A DNA stretch of 64,000 bases from Parvibaculum sp002684405 (GTDB lineage Bacteria > Pseudomonadota > Alphaproteobacteria > Parvibaculales > Parvibaculaceae): the NCBI GenBank assembly GCA_965140395.1, contig OZ223206.1:434001-498000 (forward strand). Direction: 5' to 3'. The translations under genes and the position numbers were made by a program. A model generated the notes under the pieces. The model worked only from the letters and a program-made list of their open reading frames with translations, did not search any database and was not told the origin of the DNA. Positions 1 to 8,227 of the stretch are shown here, one piece after another (positions within the stretch are counted from its first letter, which is position 1; each line of letters opens with the position of its first letter).

Positions 1-170
1 GAGCCGTCCAGCAGGCTGTCGAGCAGCGTGCCCAGCATGGCCACCGATCCGGTGAACCAGAGCGCCCCCGCCTTGAGAACCACCAGCACCACGGCAACGC
101 ACACCGCGGCGTAGGTCGCCCGCTTCATCAGGGTAGCGTTTTCCGCCGCCGTCTTTGCGTCCAGTGCCAT
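1..170 (-). CDS. cation diffusion facilitator (CDF) transporter, N-terminal fragment
   Basis: Only the first 56 codons are in the window; the gene runs off the left edge. The start ATG is at 168-170, preceded by an AGGCGG ribosome-binding site. After a short polar N-terminus (MALDAKTAAENA) there is a hydrophobic helix, then FTGSVAMLGTLLDSLLDG. The last stretch resembles the start of TM2 of CDF (FieF/MntE-like) exporters, where S-[x]n-SLLDS-x-LD carries the transport-site aspartates. Such proteins export Zn, Fe, Mn or Cd by proton antiport across the inner membrane. It starts 9 bases after the stop of pdxH on the same strand, so the two are probably co-transcribed. The family call rests on a short fragment; the metal cannot be told. 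Confidence 0.75.
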   Translation of the reverse strand, partial: MALDAKTAAENATLMKRATYAAVCVAVVLVVLKAGALWFTGSVAMLGTLLDSLLDG

Positions 171-179
171 TCGTCCGCC

Positions 180-809
180 TTACGGGAAAAGCCGCATCGT
201 CTTCCAACCCGCCGCCGGGTCGTCGCGGTGGAAGACCAGGCGATCATGCAGGCGGAACGGGCGGTCGCGCCAGAACTCGATGCGGACCGGCGCAATGCGG
301 AAGCCGGACCAGTGTTCGGGCCGGGGCACCTTGCCGAGACCGAATTTGGCGGCGTAGCGCGCCACTTCCTTTTCGAGTTCGAAGCGGCTTTCCAGCGGCC
401 GCGACTGGCGCGAGGCCCAGGCGCCGATCTGGCTGTCGCGGTGTCGGCTGGCGAAATACTCGTCCGCCTCTTCCGGGCTTACCGGCGAGACGATCCCGCG
501 GACGCGCACCTGGCGGCGCAGCGACTTCCAGTGGAAGCCGAGCGCCGCGCGCATATTCTCTTTCAGTTCGCGCCCCTTCTCGCTTTCCAGATTGGTGTAG
601 AAAACGAAGCCGCGCTCATCCACATCCTTCAGCAGCACCATGCGCACATCGGGAAAGCCTTGCGCATCGGCGGTCGCCAGCGCCATCGCATTGGGGTCGT
701 TCGGCTCGCTCTTCGCGGCCTTGTCCAGCCACTCCCTGAAGAGCTCGAAGGGATTGTCCGACGTGAAGACATCCTCCGTCTTTTCGGTGCCGGCGGGTGC
801 GTCAGTCAT
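180..809 (-). CDS. pdxH: pyridoxamine 5'-phosphate oxidase
   Basis: 209 residues, the usual length for PdxH, the FMN enzyme that oxidises pyridoxine or pyridoxamine 5'-phosphate to pyridoxal 5'-phosphate in the cytoplasm. The central segment RMVLLKDVDERGFVFYTN and the following GRELKEN...ALGFHWKSLRRQVR are the family's FMN and substrate-binding core. The C-terminus RLHDRLVFHRDD...GWKTMRLFP matches the conserved PdxH ending. I chose ATG at 807-809 (MTDAPAG) because the open frame upstream has no family similarity and runs into the promoter region of the divergent lipoprotein gene. It is followed closely by the CDF transporter gene. Confidence 0.95.
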   Translation of the reverse strand: MTDAPAGTEKTEDVFTSDNPFELFREWLDKAAKSEPNDPNAMALATADAQGFPDVRMVLLKDVDERGFVFYTNLESEKGRELKENMRAALGFHWKSLRRQVRVRGIVSPVSPEEADEYFASRHRDSQIGAWASRQSRPLESRFELEKEVARYAAKFGLGKVPRPEHWSGFRIAPVRIEFWRDRPFRLHDRLVFHRDDPAAGWKTMRLFP

Positions 810-947
810 GCTCCAGATGGCCTTCCAGATCAAAAACGGGCCGAAAACGGCCAAATTCGGTAGCAATATGATAGCTTTGACGCTGCTCAATTCTTGCCAC
901 AATCGGTTCCTTATATAGTTACCAGAAATTGATTTGTCGCGTCCCGT

Positions 948-1010
948 GCCTCCCGCCCGGGACGGAATTCCCGCCTCCCCGGGAGGCAGAAGAAAATGGA
1001 AAGCGCATGA
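948..1010 (+). promoter_or_regulatory. leader hairpin over a ribosome-binding site, with a 4-codon mini-ORF
   Basis: The arms GCCTCCCG (948-955) and CGGGAGGC (980-987) can pair; the second arm contains the only strong Shine-Dalgarno sequence, GGGAGG (981-986). That site sits 9 nt before an ATG at 996, not the lipoprotein ATG at 1007. The ATG at 996 opens a four-codon frame (Met-Glu-Ser-Ala) whose TGA at 1008-1010 overlaps the lipoprotein ATG at 1007-1009. This looks like translational coupling and possible control by RNA structure. The pairing and the frame are seen directly; the function is inference. Confidence 0.45.
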
Positions 1011-1504
1011 AACTCCTGAAAGCATTTGCAATTGCCGGTATCGGTCTGTCGCTGGCTGCCTGCGACCAAGGCATCTACAATGGCGGCATGGGCGGTATGG
1101 GTCCCAAGCAAACGGTCGGCACGGGTGCCGGCGCGCTGGCGGGCGGCGTGATCGGCTCGCAGTTCGGCGGCGGCGAAGGCCGGCTCTGGGCCACGGGTGC
1201 CGGCGTGCTGATCGGTGCACTCATGGGCAGCGAAATCGGCAAGTCGCTCGACCGCGCCGACCGCGCCTATATGGGCCGCACCACATACAGCGCGCTGGAA
1301 AACAACCCGTCGGGCCAGGCCTCGCGCTGGAGCAATCCCGATAGCGGCCATTACGGCACCGTTACGCCGCAACCGGCCTATACGACCTCTTCGGGCCGTC
1401 CCTGCCGCGAATATACGCAGACGATTTATATCGACGGTCGCAGCCAGCAGGCGCATGGTACGGCCTGCCGGATGCCGGATGGGTCCTGGCAGATCCAGAA
1501 CTGA
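1007..1504 (+). CDS. outer-membrane lipoprotein, 17 kDa surface antigen-like (glycine zipper)
   Basis: 165 residues. The N-terminus is a lipoprotein signal peptide ending in the lipobox LAAC (cleavage before Cys19). Residues of about 40-80 form a glycine-zipper region (GTGAGALAGGVIGSQFGGG and GAGVLIGALMGSEIGKSLD) of the kind found in the rickettsial 17 kDa antigen family, which anchors or packs in the outer membrane. The C-terminal part, with GRPCREYTQTI...GTACRMPDGSW, carries the two conserved cysteines and WQI ending of that family. The exact role of these proteins is not known; they are thought to help envelope integrity. The start is decided by the lipobox distance; the strong ribosome-binding site is better placed for an upstream mini-ORF (see leader). 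Confidence 0.88.
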   Translation: MKLLKAFAIAGIGLSLAACDQGIYNGGMGGMGPKQTVGTGAGALAGGVIGSQFGGGEGRLWATGAGVLIGALMGSEIGKSLDRADRAYMGRTTYSALENNPSGQASRWSNPDSGHYGTVTPQPAYTTSSGRPCREYTQTIYIDGRSQQAHGTACRMPDGSWQIQN

Positions 1505-1534
1505 TTTCGACGACACTGAAGACGGACAAGCCGC

Positions 1535-2365
1535 GTGAAAAAAGACCTTCCCAGCTATGTCCGCCTGATTCTGGCGTCCGCCGTCTTTGTCACGGCGGGC
1601 GCTTTTCTCGTGCCGAATGCGGCAAAGGCCGAAGGACTTACCGTCAAGGAAGCCATCGAGAATTCTCCCGGCCACCGCAGCGGGCCGGACGAGGCCCGCT
1701 TCCAGCGCGGCGTGAAAGCCTATGACAGGGGCGACTACGCCGCGGCCTTCAAGGACTGGCTGCCGCTTGCCCAGCAGGACGATCTGGCGGCAATGCGCAA
1801 TGTCGCCCTGCTGCTGCGCAAGGGGCTGGGCACCGAGCGCGATCCGGAGCGGGCCCTGTTCTTCTACGAGCGCGCGGCGGAGGCGGGCTTCGTGCCTGCC
1901 GAGCTCAATGCCGCCTTCATGTATCTGGAAGGCGACGGCATTCCCCGCGACTACAAGAAGGCCAGCTTCTGGCTTCATCTCTCCGCGGTCGCGGGCGAGC
2001 CGATCGCGCAATACAATCTCGGCGTGATGTTCGAGAAGGGTCTGGGCGTCTCGCGCGACCTGCCGCGTGCCATGGGTTGGTATGCGCTGGCTGCGCGGCA
2101 GGGCCACAGCATGGCGCTCGCCCGTCTGGCCCAGCTTGTGCCCACGCTCCCCCCGCCAAATCCGCCGCCCGGCGAGGCCGCTGCCAAGGCCGTGAAACCG
2201 GCACCGCCGGCACCCCCGGTGGATATTCTGCTGCCGGATACGGATAACCATCCGGGTTCGGACAAGCAGGCCTTCCCGGATAAGGATGCAGGCGACAGGC
2301 TGCGGGCGCCCGATGCGGCCATCCGCACGCCGGACACCGCACCGCCATCCGATCCCGCCTCCTGA
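1535..2365 (+). CDS. Sel1-repeat (TPR-like) periplasmic protein
   Basis: 276 residues starting at GTG. An N-terminal signal peptide (hydrophobic from about residue 9 to 27, cleavage near AAKAEG) sends it to the periplasm. Residues of about 60-210 hold roughly three to four Sel1-like repeats, seen as AMRNVALLLRKGLG, AELNAAFMYLEGDG and AQYNLGVMFEKGLG, each followed by the A...W/FY...A pattern. These alpha-solenoid repeats bind partner proteins; the partner is unknown. The last 70 residues are rich in proline, alanine and aspartate and probably disordered. It lies 30 bases after the lipoprotein gene on the same strand, so the two may be co-transcribed. Confidence 0.8.
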   Translation: MKKDLPSYVRLILASAVFVTAGAFLVPNAAKAEGLTVKEAIENSPGHRSGPDEARFQRGVKAYDRGDYAAAFKDWLPLAQQDDLAAMRNVALLLRKGLGTERDPERALFFYERAAEAGFVPAELNAAFMYLEGDGIPRDYKKASFWLHLSAVAGEPIAQYNLGVMFEKGLGVSRDLPRAMGWYALAARQGHSMALARLAQLVPTLPPPNPPPGEAAAKAVKPAPPAPPVDILLPDTDNHPGSDKQAFPDKDAGDRLRAPDAAIRTPDTAPPSDPAS

Positions 2366-2447
2366 GAGCAACTTCCGCTTAACGGTTTCGTAGAGGGACG
2401 CGCGCTATCCTGCGCGCCCTGTTTTGCGGCATCGGGAGAGAGGCCGG

Positions 2448-3464
2448 TTGCGCGATCCGTATGAAACCCTGGGCGTCGAGCCCCATGTAAGCCTGGCCGA
2501 GATCAAGGCGGCCTACAGGCGGCTTGCGCGCAAACTGCATCCGGATGCGTTGAGCGGTGCGGAGGTCCCGGATCGGCGGCGCGCTGAGACGCAGTTTCAG
2601 GAAGTCACGGCGGCCTACAACCTTCTGAAGGATACCGATGCGCGACGGCGCTACGACGCCATCCGCCATGCCGCCGCCAAACCGAAATTCGAAAAGGCCG
2701 CCGCCTATGGCGCAAGGTTCCGGAGCAAATCCGGTCCGAAGGCGGAAGACGCACCCTTCAAACCGGCCTCAAAAAAAGCCGGGAACGCCGAAAAACCCGG
2801 TTTCGAGCCGTCCGACCTCAAGGAGCCGCTCAAGGCCCGACCGCTGAGCGAAGAAGAGCAGGAAGGGGTCTTCAGCGAGTTTTACGAAGGGCTTCGCGAC
2901 GCCGGCCGCCGGGTTTTCCGGGGGCGCGGGCGCGATGCCGCCTATGCGCTGGAAATTCCCTTTCTGGAGGCGGCGAGAGGCGGTATGCGCCGGGTCGCTC
3001 TGGGCGGCAAAACGCTCGACATCCGCATACCGGCGGGCCTTGAGACGGGCCGTCAGATCCGCCTGCGCGGCCAGGGCGAAGCGGGCAGCGGCGGCGCGCC
3101 CGCGGGCGATGCGTTTCTGGAAGTGCGCGTCCAGCCGCATCCCTGGTTCCGGCGCGAGGGCTACGATATTCACCTTACCCTGCCCGTCACGCTGGCCGAA
3201 GCCGTCATCGGCGGCAAGGTGGATGTGCCGACGCTTTCCGGAGCAGTCAGCCTTACCATCCCGGCCGGATCGAACAGCGGGACGCAGCTTCGGCTTCGAG
3301 GCAAGGGGATCGCTCCCGAGAACCCGAAAGACGGGCCCGGCGACCAGTATGTAACGCTTTCCATCACCCTGCCGGAAAAGCCCGACCGGGCGCTCCGGGA
3401 CTTCGCAGCGGGCTGGGCGCAGGGCCTCGCCTCGAGTGTGAGGCAGCATCTTTTCAAGGATTGA
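2448..3464 (+). CDS. DnaJ-class co-chaperone (CbpA-like, no zinc finger)
   Basis: 338 residues. The N-terminal J domain (about residues 1-70) contains the HPD motif in RKLHPDA, which stimulates DnaK ATPase. A charged linker follows, then the two-barrel substrate-binding domain (DnaJ_C) with LDIRIPAGLETGRQIRLRGQG and VDVPTLSGAVSLTIPAG. The cysteine zinc-finger modules of true DnaJ are absent, as in CbpA/DjlA-type partners. I chose the TTG at 2448 (giving MRDPYETLGV) because a GGGAGAGAGG ribosome-binding site lies just upstream and J domains of this family begin this way; a longer frame from TTG 2424 is possible. fabI follows on the same strand. Confidence 0.88.
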   Translation: MRDPYETLGVEPHVSLAEIKAAYRRLARKLHPDALSGAEVPDRRRAETQFQEVTAAYNLLKDTDARRRYDAIRHAAAKPKFEKAAAYGARFRSKSGPKAEDAPFKPASKKAGNAEKPGFEPSDLKEPLKARPLSEEEQEGVFSEFYEGLRDAGRRVFRGRGRDAAYALEIPFLEAARGGMRRVALGGKTLDIRIPAGLETGRQIRLRGQGEAGSGGAPAGDAFLEVRVQPHPWFRREGYDIHLTLPVTLAEAVIGGKVDVPTLSGAVSLTIPAGSNSGTQLRLRGKGIAPENPKDGPGDQYVTLSITLPEKPDRALRDFAAGWAQGLASSVRQHLFKD

Positions 3465-3595
3465 TATATCGCTACGGAATCTCCCAAGTTTCGGAGAATG
3501 CTGGGATTTTCCGTGGACCGGGTGTGCCTTTTATGCAAAATGCGCCACTGTCCGGGTCGCCCGCCCGCACCGCCATTTCGAAGGGATAGAAAATA

Positions 3596-4444
3596 ATGAG
3601 TGAAGCCGCCAGCAACGCCAATACCGCACAGGGTGGCTCCAACCTCATGGCCGGCAAGCGCGGCCTCATCATGGGGGTTGCCAATAACCGTTCCATCGCC
3701 TGGGGTATCGCCAAGGCCTGCGCCGCGCATGGTGCGGAGCTTGCGTTCACCTATCAGGGCGATGCGCTGCTCAAGCGCATCACGCCGCTTGCCGAATCCA
3801 TCGGGACCGATCCCGATCTCATCATGCCCTGCGACGTGACCGACGCGGCCAGCATGGATGCCGTCTTCGAGACGCTGAAGGAGAAATGGGGCAAGATCGA
3901 CTTCTTCGTCCACGCCATCGCCTATTCCGACAAGTCGGAGCTGGATGGCCGCTATGTGGATACCTCGCTCGACAATTTCACCGCCTCCATGGCGATCTCC
4001 TGCTATTCCTTCGTCGCGCTCTGTCAGCGCGCGGAAAAGCTGATGACGGATGGCGGCTCCATCGTCACCCTCACCTATTACGGCTCCGAGAAGGTGATCC
4101 CGCACTACAATGTGATGGGCGTCGCCAAGGCCGCGCTGGAAGCCAGCGTGCGCTATCTCGCCGTCGATCTCGGCCGCGACAATATCCGCGTCAACGCGGT
4201 TTCCGCCGGTCCGATCAAAACGCTGGCGGCTTCCGGTATCGGCGACTTCCGCTACATCCTGAAGTGGAACGAGCTCAACTCGCCGCTGAAGCGCGTCGTC
4301 TCCATCGAGGAAGTCGGCAATACCGCGCTCTACCTTCTCTCCGATCTCGGCTCCGGCGTGACCGGCGAGGTCCATCATGTCGATGCGGGCTATCACGTCG
4401 TCGGCATGAAGGCCGAAGACGCGCCGGATATGAGCATCGTCTGA
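3596..4444 (+). CDS. fabI: enoyl-[acyl-carrier-protein] reductase (NADH)
   Basis: 282 residues, SDR fold. FabI carries out the last step of each fatty-acid elongation cycle in the cytoplasm. The cofactor-binding motif is the FabI-type GVANNRSIAWGIAK. The catalytic residues can be placed: Tyr161 in TYYGSEK, Tyr171 and Lys178 in YNVMGVAK, the Y-x6-K signature. The VSAGPIKTLAASGI segment is the substrate-binding loop, the site contacted by triclosan in related enzymes. The start ATG has AAGGGAT upstream. The 131 bases before it contain no gene. aroC follows 72 bases downstream; the pair may be one transcript. Confidence 0.96.
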   Translation: MSEAASNANTAQGGSNLMAGKRGLIMGVANNRSIAWGIAKACAAHGAELAFTYQGDALLKRITPLAESIGTDPDLIMPCDVTDAASMDAVFETLKEKWGKIDFFVHAIAYSDKSELDGRYVDTSLDNFTASMAISCYSFVALCQRAEKLMTDGGSIVTLTYYGSEKVIPHYNVMGVAKAALEASVRYLAVDLGRDNIRVNAVSAGPIKTLAASGIGDFRYILKWNELNSPLKRVVSIEEVGNTALYLLSDLGSGVTGEVHHVDAGYHVVGMKAEDAPDMSIV

Positions 4445-4516
4445 TTTCCGCTATGGTCGCTTTCAGGCCTGCCCCGGCGCAGGCGGGGAGTGATTCCGGC
4501 AAACGAATTTTAGGTC

Positions 4517-5608
4517 ATGTCGCACAACACATTCGGCCATCTGTTCCGCGTGACGACCTGGGGCGAAAGCCACGGGCCGGCGCTTGGCTGCGTGGTCGAT
4601 GGCGTGCCGCCGCGCATTCCCGTCACGGCCGAGGAAATCCAGACCTGGCTCGACCGGCGTCGCCCGGGCACCTCGCGCTTCACCACGCAACGCCGCGAAC
4701 CCGACCAGGTGAAGATCCTTTCCGGCACCTTCTTCGATGACGATGCGCAGCAGGAGCTGACCACCGGCACGCCGATCTCGCTGATGATCGAGAATGTCGA
4801 TCAGCGCTCAAAGGATTACGGGGACATCAAGGACAAGTTCCGTCCCGGCCATGCGGATTTCACCTATCTGTCGAAATACGGCATTCGCGACTATCGCGGC
4901 GGCGGACGTTCTTCCGCGCGCGAAACGGCGGCGCGTGTCGCAGCCGGTGGCATTGCCCGCAAAGTGCTGCCGGGCGTTTCCATTCGCGGCGCACTGGTGC
5001 AGGTCGGCCCGCACAAGATCGATCGCGAGAACTGGGACTGGGCTGAAACTGAGAACAACCCCTTCTGGTGCCCGGACGCCAAGGCGGCCGCCGAGTGGGA
5101 AAGCTATCTCGACGGCGTGCGCAAGGCGGGATCGTCCTGCGGCGCAGTGATCGAGATCGTGGCCGAAGGCGTGCCCGTCGGCCTCGGCGCGCCGATCTAT
5201 GGCAAGCTCGATGCCGACCTTGCCGCTGCGATGATGAGCATCAACGCGGTAAAGGGCGTCGAGATCGGCGAAGGCTTTGCGTCCGCCGCGCTCACCGGCG
5301 AGGAAAATGCCGACGAGATGCGCATGGGCAATGAAGGTCCGGCCTTCGCCTCCAATCACGCAGGCGGCATTCTGGGCGGTATTTCCACCGGCCAGCCCGT
5401 TGTCGTGCGTTTCGCGGTGAAGCCCACCTCTTCCATCCTGCAACCGCGCAAGACGGTATCGCGGCAGGGAGAGGATGCGGAAATCATCACCAAGGGGCGT
5501 CACGATCCTTGCGTGGGCATTCGCGCCGTGCCCGTGGGCGAGGCCATGATGGCCTGCGTCCTTGCCGACCACCTGCTGCGCCATCGTGGCCAAATGGGCG
5601 GTGCCTGA
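4517..5608 (+). CDS. aroC: chorismate synthase
   Basis: 363 residues, normal length. It makes chorismate from EPSP, the final step of the shikimate pathway, using reduced FMN that is not consumed. The family signatures are all present: GESHGPALG near residue 17, the RSSARETAARVAAG segment near residue 130, and DEMRMGNEGPAFASNHAGG with the following GGISTGQP region. The C-terminus has the conserved GRHDPCVGIRAVPV. The product feeds aromatic amino acid, folate and quinone synthesis. It precedes a small membrane protein gene by 26 bases. Confidence 0.97.
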   Translation: MSHNTFGHLFRVTTWGESHGPALGCVVDGVPPRIPVTAEEIQTWLDRRRPGTSRFTTQRREPDQVKILSGTFFDDDAQQELTTGTPISLMIENVDQRSKDYGDIKDKFRPGHADFTYLSKYGIRDYRGGGRSSARETAARVAAGGIARKVLPGVSIRGALVQVGPHKIDRENWDWAETENNPFWCPDAKAAAEWESYLDGVRKAGSSCGAVIEIVAEGVPVGLGAPIYGKLDADLAAAMMSINAVKGVEIGEGFASAALTGEENADEMRMGNEGPAFASNHAGGILGGISTGQPVVVRFAVKPTSSILQPRKTVSRQGEDAEIITKGRHDPCVGIRAVPVGEAMMACVLADHLLRHRGQMGGA

Positions 5609-5634
5609 ACAGGCGACGCCTGAAGGAACCCGAC

Positions 5635-6195
5635 ATGACCGACGAGATTTCCATCCCTCCCGGCGCAACGGTGACGGCGCGCTACAGCCGGGAAAAGGGG
5701 CAGACCATCGTCTATGGCGGCTTGCTGATCGGTGTGGGGCTGGTTCTTCTGGCCACACCGCGTATCGGGCACTCGGCCCTTTTCCTCGCAGCCATCTCCT
5801 TCGCCGTGGCTGCGTTTCACTGGCCCTTCGTCGCGCGCAACAATGAAGCGCTGAAAATCGGCCCGGCGGGCATCGAGATTGCCGGGCTGGGACGTTTCCC
5901 CTGGCCGGACATTAGAGATGTCGCCGTCCATGACAGCTTCGTGCGCAACATCCGCAATGCGGAACTGCGCATCACCCTGTCGCGCGCTGTGGCGGAAGCG
6001 GTCGTGCCGCCGGAAAACGCTCAGGCCGTGTGGCGGCAATATATGTACAAATGCTGGCGGCAAGTGGGCAGCAATGGCGTGCGCGTGAAGCTCAACATTC
6101 TGAACCTCTCGCCCGAAATGGTCGCCAAAGCGATCGAGCGCTATTGCAGCATCGACATCCCTACCCCGCCGGAAGAACCGGGCGTGGGCGTCTGA
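5635..6195 (+). CDS. hypothetical membrane protein with two N-terminal helices
   Basis: 186 residues; I do not recognise a named family. After about 25 polar residues there are two closely spaced hydrophobic helices (IVYGGLLIGVGLVLLAT and ALFLAAISFAVAAFHWPFV), then a soluble C-terminal domain of about 110 residues with a likely beta-rich start (KIGPAGIEIAGLGRFPWPDI). That arrangement is like small alphaproteobacterial proteins with a PH-like domain behind a membrane hairpin (the STM3941 type), but I cannot confirm this. ATG 5635 has an AAGGAA site upstream. It lies directly after aroC and ends 9 bases from the convergent methylase gene. Confidence 0.7.
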   Translation: MTDEISIPPGATVTARYSREKGQTIVYGGLLIGVGLVLLATPRIGHSALFLAAISFAVAAFHWPFVARNNEALKIGPAGIEIAGLGRFPWPDIRDVAVHDSFVRNIRNAELRITLSRAVAEAVVPPENAQAVWRQYMYKCWRQVGSNGVRVKLNILNLSPEMVAKAIERYCSIDIPTPPEEPGVGV

Positions 6196-6203
6196 GCCAA
6201 ATC

Positions 6204-7460
6204 TCAGTCCCGCGAAAAGACCCCGATCAACTCCACATGGGCGGACCAGAGAAACTGGTCCACCGGCGTCACCGACACCAGCCGGTAGCCGCCATCCAGC
6301 AGCATGCGCGCATCGCGGGCGAAACTCGCCGGGCTGCATGACACGAAGGCGATGCGCGACACGCGCGACTTCGCCAGTTCGGTGGCCAGCGCCTGCGCGC
6401 CCGCGCGGGGCGGGTCCAGCACCACCGCGTCATATTTATCAAGCTCGCTGGCCAGCAACGGGCGGCGAAAAAGATCGCGCCGTTCCGTGGTGAGCGGCTT
6501 GAGCTTCAGTCCCGGCCCCTGATCGCGCACCGCGCGTTCCAGACGCTTCAGCGCTTCCGCATCGTTTTCCACAGCGTGGACAGCGGCCTTCTCCGCCAGC
6601 GATGCCGCGAATGTGCCGGCACCTGCAAAGAGATCGACGACATGGCGCGCCTCGCCGACCGTCTTGGTGACACAAGACGAGAGTGCCGCCTCGCCATCTT
6701 CCGTCGCCTGAAGAAAACCGCCCGGCGGCAACGAGATATCGAGCCTGCCGAGCCGGATCATGGGCGGGCGGCGCTCCGCGACGATCTCGCCTTCCCAGCT
6801 CAGCCGGGCAAGGTCCATCGCATCCGCGCCTTGTGCGAGCTTTGCGCGCAGGCCGCTATCCTCCGCATCGTCCAGCGCCTTGGCGCCCGTCACCGAGACA
6901 TCGAGCCCGCTTCGTGTCGCCGTGACGGCGATGGCCGCACGTCCCTTGCGCGACAGGCCGGGCGCGACCAAGGCGGAAAGGCCGCCCAATGCGTCTTCGA
7001 TTTCAGGCACGACAAGTGGACATTCCTCGACGCCCACGATGTTGTGCGTGCCGCGCGCATAATAACCCAACGTCACGGCTTTCTTCGTTCGCGTGGCCGC
7101 GAAGGTCGCGCGACGGCGGCTGCGCGGCTGCGCGCCGACAAGCGGTTCGATGTCGGTTTCGATCCCGCGATGGGCAAGCGCTGTTTCCACGAGACTGCGT
7201 TTCCAACCGCGATAGCTCTCGGCGTCCAGATGCTGGATCGAGCAGCCGCCGCATCGACCGAAATGGCGGCAGGCCGGTTTCACGCGATGCGGCGATGGCG
7301 TAACGATCCGCTTCACGGCGGCCCGGTCGGCCTCCTGCGGCTCCACATCCACCGTTTCGCCCGGCAGCGCATAGGCAACATAGAGCGGACCCTTGTCCGT
7401 TTGCGCGATGCCATCGCCCTGCGCGCCCAGAATATCTATGTCGACGGTCAGCTCGTTCAT
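6204..7460 (-). CDS. class I SAM-dependent RNA m5U methyltransferase, TrmA/RlmD type
   Basis: 418 residues. An N-terminal TRAM domain (about 1-60) is followed by an iron-sulfur cysteine cluster, CRHFGRCGGC plus a later Cys in VEECPLV, typical of RlmD/RumA-type uracil-5 methylases. The Rossmann domain has the SAM motif VVDLFAGAGTFA and the VLDPPRAG motif, and the catalytic nucleophile Cys lies in FVSCSPASFARD. It methylates C5 of a uridine in 23S rRNA or tRNA; which site cannot be told from the sequence. The start ATG overlaps the tlyA stop as ATGA, so the two are translationally coupled at the end of the dxs operon. Confidence 0.9.
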   Translation of the reverse strand: MNELTVDIDILGAQGDGIAQTDKGPLYVAYALPGETVDVEPQEADRAAVKRIVTPSPHRVKPACRHFGRCGGCSIQHLDAESYRGWKRSLVETALAHRGIETDIEPLVGAQPRSRRRATFAATRTKKAVTLGYYARGTHNIVGVEECPLVVPEIEDALGGLSALVAPGLSRKGRAAIAVTATRSGLDVSVTGAKALDDAEDSGLRAKLAQGADAMDLARLSWEGEIVAERRPPMIRLGRLDISLPPGGFLQATEDGEAALSSCVTKTVGEARHVVDLFAGAGTFAASLAEKAAVHAVENDAEALKRLERAVRDQGPGLKLKPLTTERRDLFRRPLLASELDKYDAVVLDPPRAGAQALATELAKSRVSRIAFVSCSPASFARDARMLLDGGYRLVSVTPVDQFLWSAHVELIGVFSRD

Positions 7461-8221
7461 GTTTTCCTGTCTTGGTTTCCCGGCTTTCGGGCGGCGATCA
7501 GAAATTCCCGGTTGCCGTCTCCGCCCTCGATGGGGCTTGGCGTCACGCCTTTGACCGTCCAGCCTGCCAGGGAGGACAGCCACTCGGCGATATCTGCACA
7601 GACTTCCTCATGCAGGCCCTCCTCCTTCACCACGCCGCCCTTGCCGAGCCTGCCCTTGCCGACCTCGAATTGAGGTTTGATGAGGGCCAGAAGATCGGTG
7701 CCGACAGGCGCCAGTTCGAGTGTCGCAGGCAGCGCCTTTTTCAGGCTGATGAAACTCAGGTCGCAGACGATGAGATCGAACGGCTCGGTCACACTCGTCG
7801 CGTCGACATCTTTCGCATTGAGCCCTTCGATCGCCGTGACGCGCGGATCGTTGCGCAGGCTGTCGTCGAGCTGGCCGTGCCCGACGTCGATCGCGGTCAC
7901 ATGAGCCGCGCCGCGTTCGAGCAACACTTGCGTGAAGCCGCCCGTCGAGGCGCCGAGATCGAGGGCATGGCGCCCTTCCACCGCGACACCGAAACAATCG
8001 AGCCCGTGCACAAGTTTCAGCGCCGCGCGCGAAACGTAAGGATGTTCGAGACCGCTCAGTTCGATCTTGTCCGACGGCGCCGCCTGCGCGGCAGGCTTCA
8101 CAACCTTATGTCCGTTTACCGACACATGCCCTGCCTTGATCGCGCCTTGCGCGCGGGCGCGGCTCGGTGCAAGGCCCCTCTCGACCAACGCCTGATCGAG
8201 GCGGCATTTGTCGTTCTGCAT
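7457..8221 (-). CDS. tlyA: TlyA family rRNA methyltransferase
   Basis: 254 residues. The N-terminal S4 RNA-binding domain (CRLDQALVERGLAPSRARAQ, about 1-60) is joined to an FtsJ/RrmJ-like Rossmann methylase with the SAM motif ALDLGASTGGFTQVLL and catalytic-region motifs VCDLSFISL and LIKPQFEVGK. TlyA proteins 2'-O-methylate cytidines in 16S and 23S rRNA; in mycobacteria this affects capreomycin sensitivity. It starts 7 bases after dxs ends and overlaps the next gene by 4 bases, in the common alphaproteobacterial order dxs-tlyA-TrmA-type methylase. Confidence 0.93.
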   Translation of the reverse strand: MQNDKCRLDQALVERGLAPSRARAQGAIKAGHVSVNGHKVVKPAAQAAPSDKIELSGLEHPYVSRAALKLVHGLDCFGVAVEGRHALDLGASTGGFTQVLLERGAAHVTAIDVGHGQLDDSLRNDPRVTAIEGLNAKDVDATSVTEPFDLIVCDLSFISLKKALPATLELAPVGTDLLALIKPQFEVGKGRLGKGGVVKEEGLHEEVCADIAEWLSSLAGWTVKGVTPSPIEGGDGNREFLIAARKPGNQDRKT

Positions 8222-8227
8222 GGGAGA

